A DNA stretch of 5,232 nucleotides. It comes from Bifidobacterium sp. UBA6881. Lineage in GTDB: Bacteria > Actinomycetota > Actinomycetes > Actinomycetales > Bifidobacteriaceae. Shown piece by piece: positions 4,183 to 5,232 of this stretch (within the stretch, counting starts at the first letter, position 1; every line of letters begins with the position of its first letter). Where the stretch lies: contig DKCF01000058.1 of NCBI GenBank assembly GCA_002451435.1, forward strand, positions 1-5,232, written 5' to 3'. The notes below the pieces were generated by a model. It was not told the origin of the DNA and did not search any database. It was given only the letters and a program-made list of their open reading frames with translations. Made by a program: the position numbers and the translations under genes.

Positions 4183-5232
4183 GTGAAGAATTTTTTCAAG
4201 GGAATTTCCATTTCCTCGATTTCCGCAGGCGCGCTTGCGGCGGTGACGTCGTTCCTGATGTCGGCGAAAATCGGCATCGCGGGTTCCGTCATCGGAGTCG
4301 CGGCCGGTTCTATCGTATCGGCCGTTGCGACGCAGGTCTACAAGAACGTGCTCAAGGCATCGGGGGAGAAGCTGCAGAACGCCGTTTCGTCGAACGACGG
4401 TACGGCGCAAAATGACGGAAACGGCGAGGCCCGGTCTTCCGAATCTGATACCAAGCAGACCGGCGATGAGACCGCCGTCCTGACTGATGCGACATCGGTG
4501 ATGCCGGCGGCTAAACCGCGGGTCATCGCCTCCGGGCAGGATGCCGGCGAACAGGCGGATGCTGGGGAGACCCGGGTTCTGGGCGATCTCGCCGATGTTG
4601 ATGCAACGACTTCCTTGACACCGGTGCAAGATGGTCAGACGGGGAAGAGTTCCGCAACGGGCAAGAAGTTCGCTGGAGCCGCCCAAGTGCAGCATGCCGG
4701 CAAGAACGGAGCGAAATACCTTGCGTGGCTGCACGGCAAGCATGCGCCGATCATCATCGCCGTCGTCAGCGCCTTGGTCGGTGTGGGCATCAGCGCCGGG
4801 CTGATTCTTGCGTTCACCGGCGGGCAAGGAACCGACACCGTCGTGCGCGACGCCGTCCACCACTCCAAGAGCGTTCCTTCGCAGAAGGAGAACGACGACC
4901 AGAACGACCAGACCAACAGCGGCGTGACGCCCAACCCTGAATACAAGCCGTCCGACAACCAGAACGATGGCGAGAGCGAGAACGAGGGCACGGCCAAAGG
5001 TGACGGCCAATCGAAGGATACTTCGAAAGACGAATCATCTAACAGCGGCACCAGTGGCACCACTAACGGTGCTAACGGGAACTCCAATGGTTCCTCCTCC
5101 GGCAATTCGAGCGGTTCATCCTCGAGCTCCACGCCTGGTGGCAGCGGGTCCGGTTCCAGTTCCGGATCTGGCGCTTCAGGCGGTTCAACTGGAAGCCCAA
5201 GCCAGGGCAGCGGCTCCGGATCCGATAGCGGT
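4183..5232 (+). CDS. Unknown membrane protein with glycine zipper and Ser/Gly-rich tail, 3' truncated
   Basis: The first 350 codons are present and the frame is open at the right edge. I do not recognise a named family. Residues 2-7 are basic/aromatic (KNFFKG). A hydrophobic Ala/Gly/Ser stretch follows (about 13-50) containing G34-x3-G38-x3-G42, a glycine zipper that could form a tight helical hairpin. Residues about 62-185 are hydrophilic and low in order. A clear transmembrane helix, APIIIAVVSALVGVGISAGL (188-207, extending to about 211), follows the basic stretch GKNGAKYLAWLHGKH, which predicts an inside-to-outside crossing. After it come an Asn/Asp/Gln-rich segment (237-268) and then an almost pure Ser/Gly/Asn/Thr tail (285-350), probably extracellular and disordered, perhaps a linker to an outer domain beyond the window. 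The plus frame shows consistent G/C-ending codons, supporting it over the antisense frame. GTG at 4183 is the best start although no Shine-Dalgarno precedes it. ATG at 4258 would remove half the zipper region and also lacks a binding site. Confidence 0.8.
   Translation, partial: MKNFFKGISISSISAGALAAVTSFLMSAKIGIAGSVIGVAAGSIVSAVATQVYKNVLKASGEKLQNAVSSNDGTAQNDGNGEARSSESDTKQTGDETAVLTDATSVMPAAKPRVIASGQDAGEQADAGETRVLGDLADVDATTSLTPVQDGQTGKSSATGKKFAGAAQVQHAGKNGAKYLAWLHGKHAPIIIAVVSALVGVGISAGLILAFTGGQGTDTVVRDAVHHSKSVPSQKENDDQNDQTNSGVTPNPEYKPSDNQNDGESENEGTAKGDGQSKDTSKDESSNSGTSGTTNGANGNSNGSSSGNSSGSSSSSTPGGSGSGSSSGSGASGGSTGSPSQGSGSGSDSG

Noticed and set aside
4104..4415. Plus-strand frame through ATG 4176
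   Set aside because: It begins inside the terminator, gives an Arg/Gly/Cys-rich product without family features, and competes with the better +1 frame starting at GTG 4183.
4174..5010. 278-codon minus-strand frame opposite the last gene
   Set aside because: Its apparent hydrophobic runs (Val/Leu) are the antisense of Asp/Asn/Gln/Lys codons. The plus frame has proper codon bias and membrane-protein logic.
5085..5232. Tandem repeat or phase-variable tract in the Ser/Gly tail
   Set aside because: The codons are mixed and no constant repeat unit or homopolymer is seen. It is low-complexity protein sequence rather than a simple DNA repeat.

Overview
The window reads as chromosomal DNA of a high-GC Gram-positive bacterium, most likely a Bifidobacterium or a close relative. 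The basis is the G/C-ending codon preference in all real genes, a 460-residue GlmU without the long C-terminal extension of mycobacteria, and the pairing of rsfS with a histidine-phosphatase gene, an arrangement known from actinobacteria. The genus is an inference from memory of these families, not from a search. All complete genes lie on the plus strand. There is no sign of a mobile element, CRISPR array, tRNA or rRNA.

Region 1 (about 1-1136) is a small regulated membrane module. A perfect 11-bp inverted repeat (91-118) sits between a possible divergent minus-strand gene, cut by the left edge, and an sdpR-sdpI pair. The pair overlaps by 4 bp (ATGA) and encodes an ArsR-fold autorepressor and an SdpI-family polytopic membrane protein. 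The repeat overlaps the predicted sdpR promoter, as expected for an autorepressor operator. No SdpC-like toxin gene is visible, so the pair looks like an orphan immunity or sensor module.

Region 2 (1137-3252) is a housekeeping unit. A 248-bp intergenic stretch carries a 17-bp imperfect hairpin just upstream of glmU. It is followed by glmU (UDP-GlcNAc synthesis for the cell wall) and, 2 bp after its stop, rsfS (ribosome silencing factor). A strong hairpin-plus-T-run terminator closes the unit.

Region 3 (3253-4125) holds a single histidine-phosphatase (phosphoglycerate-mutase-like) gene. It is preceded by a GNRA-capped hairpin and followed by a short terminator. The rsfS-phosphatase order matches the mycobacterial nadD-rsfS-gpgP cluster, with glmU in the place of nadD.

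Region 4 (4126-5232) starts a large membrane protein of unknown function that runs off the right edge. It has an N-terminal glycine zipper, a long hydrophilic middle, one clear transmembrane helix, and a Ser/Gly-rich tail that probably lies outside the cell. It appears to start at a GTG without a ribosome binding site, possibly on a leaderless mRNA.

No wholly new multi-gene system is demonstrated here. The items most worth following are the structured leaders of glmU and the phosphatase gene, the divergent operator, and the uncharacterised glycine-zipper protein.
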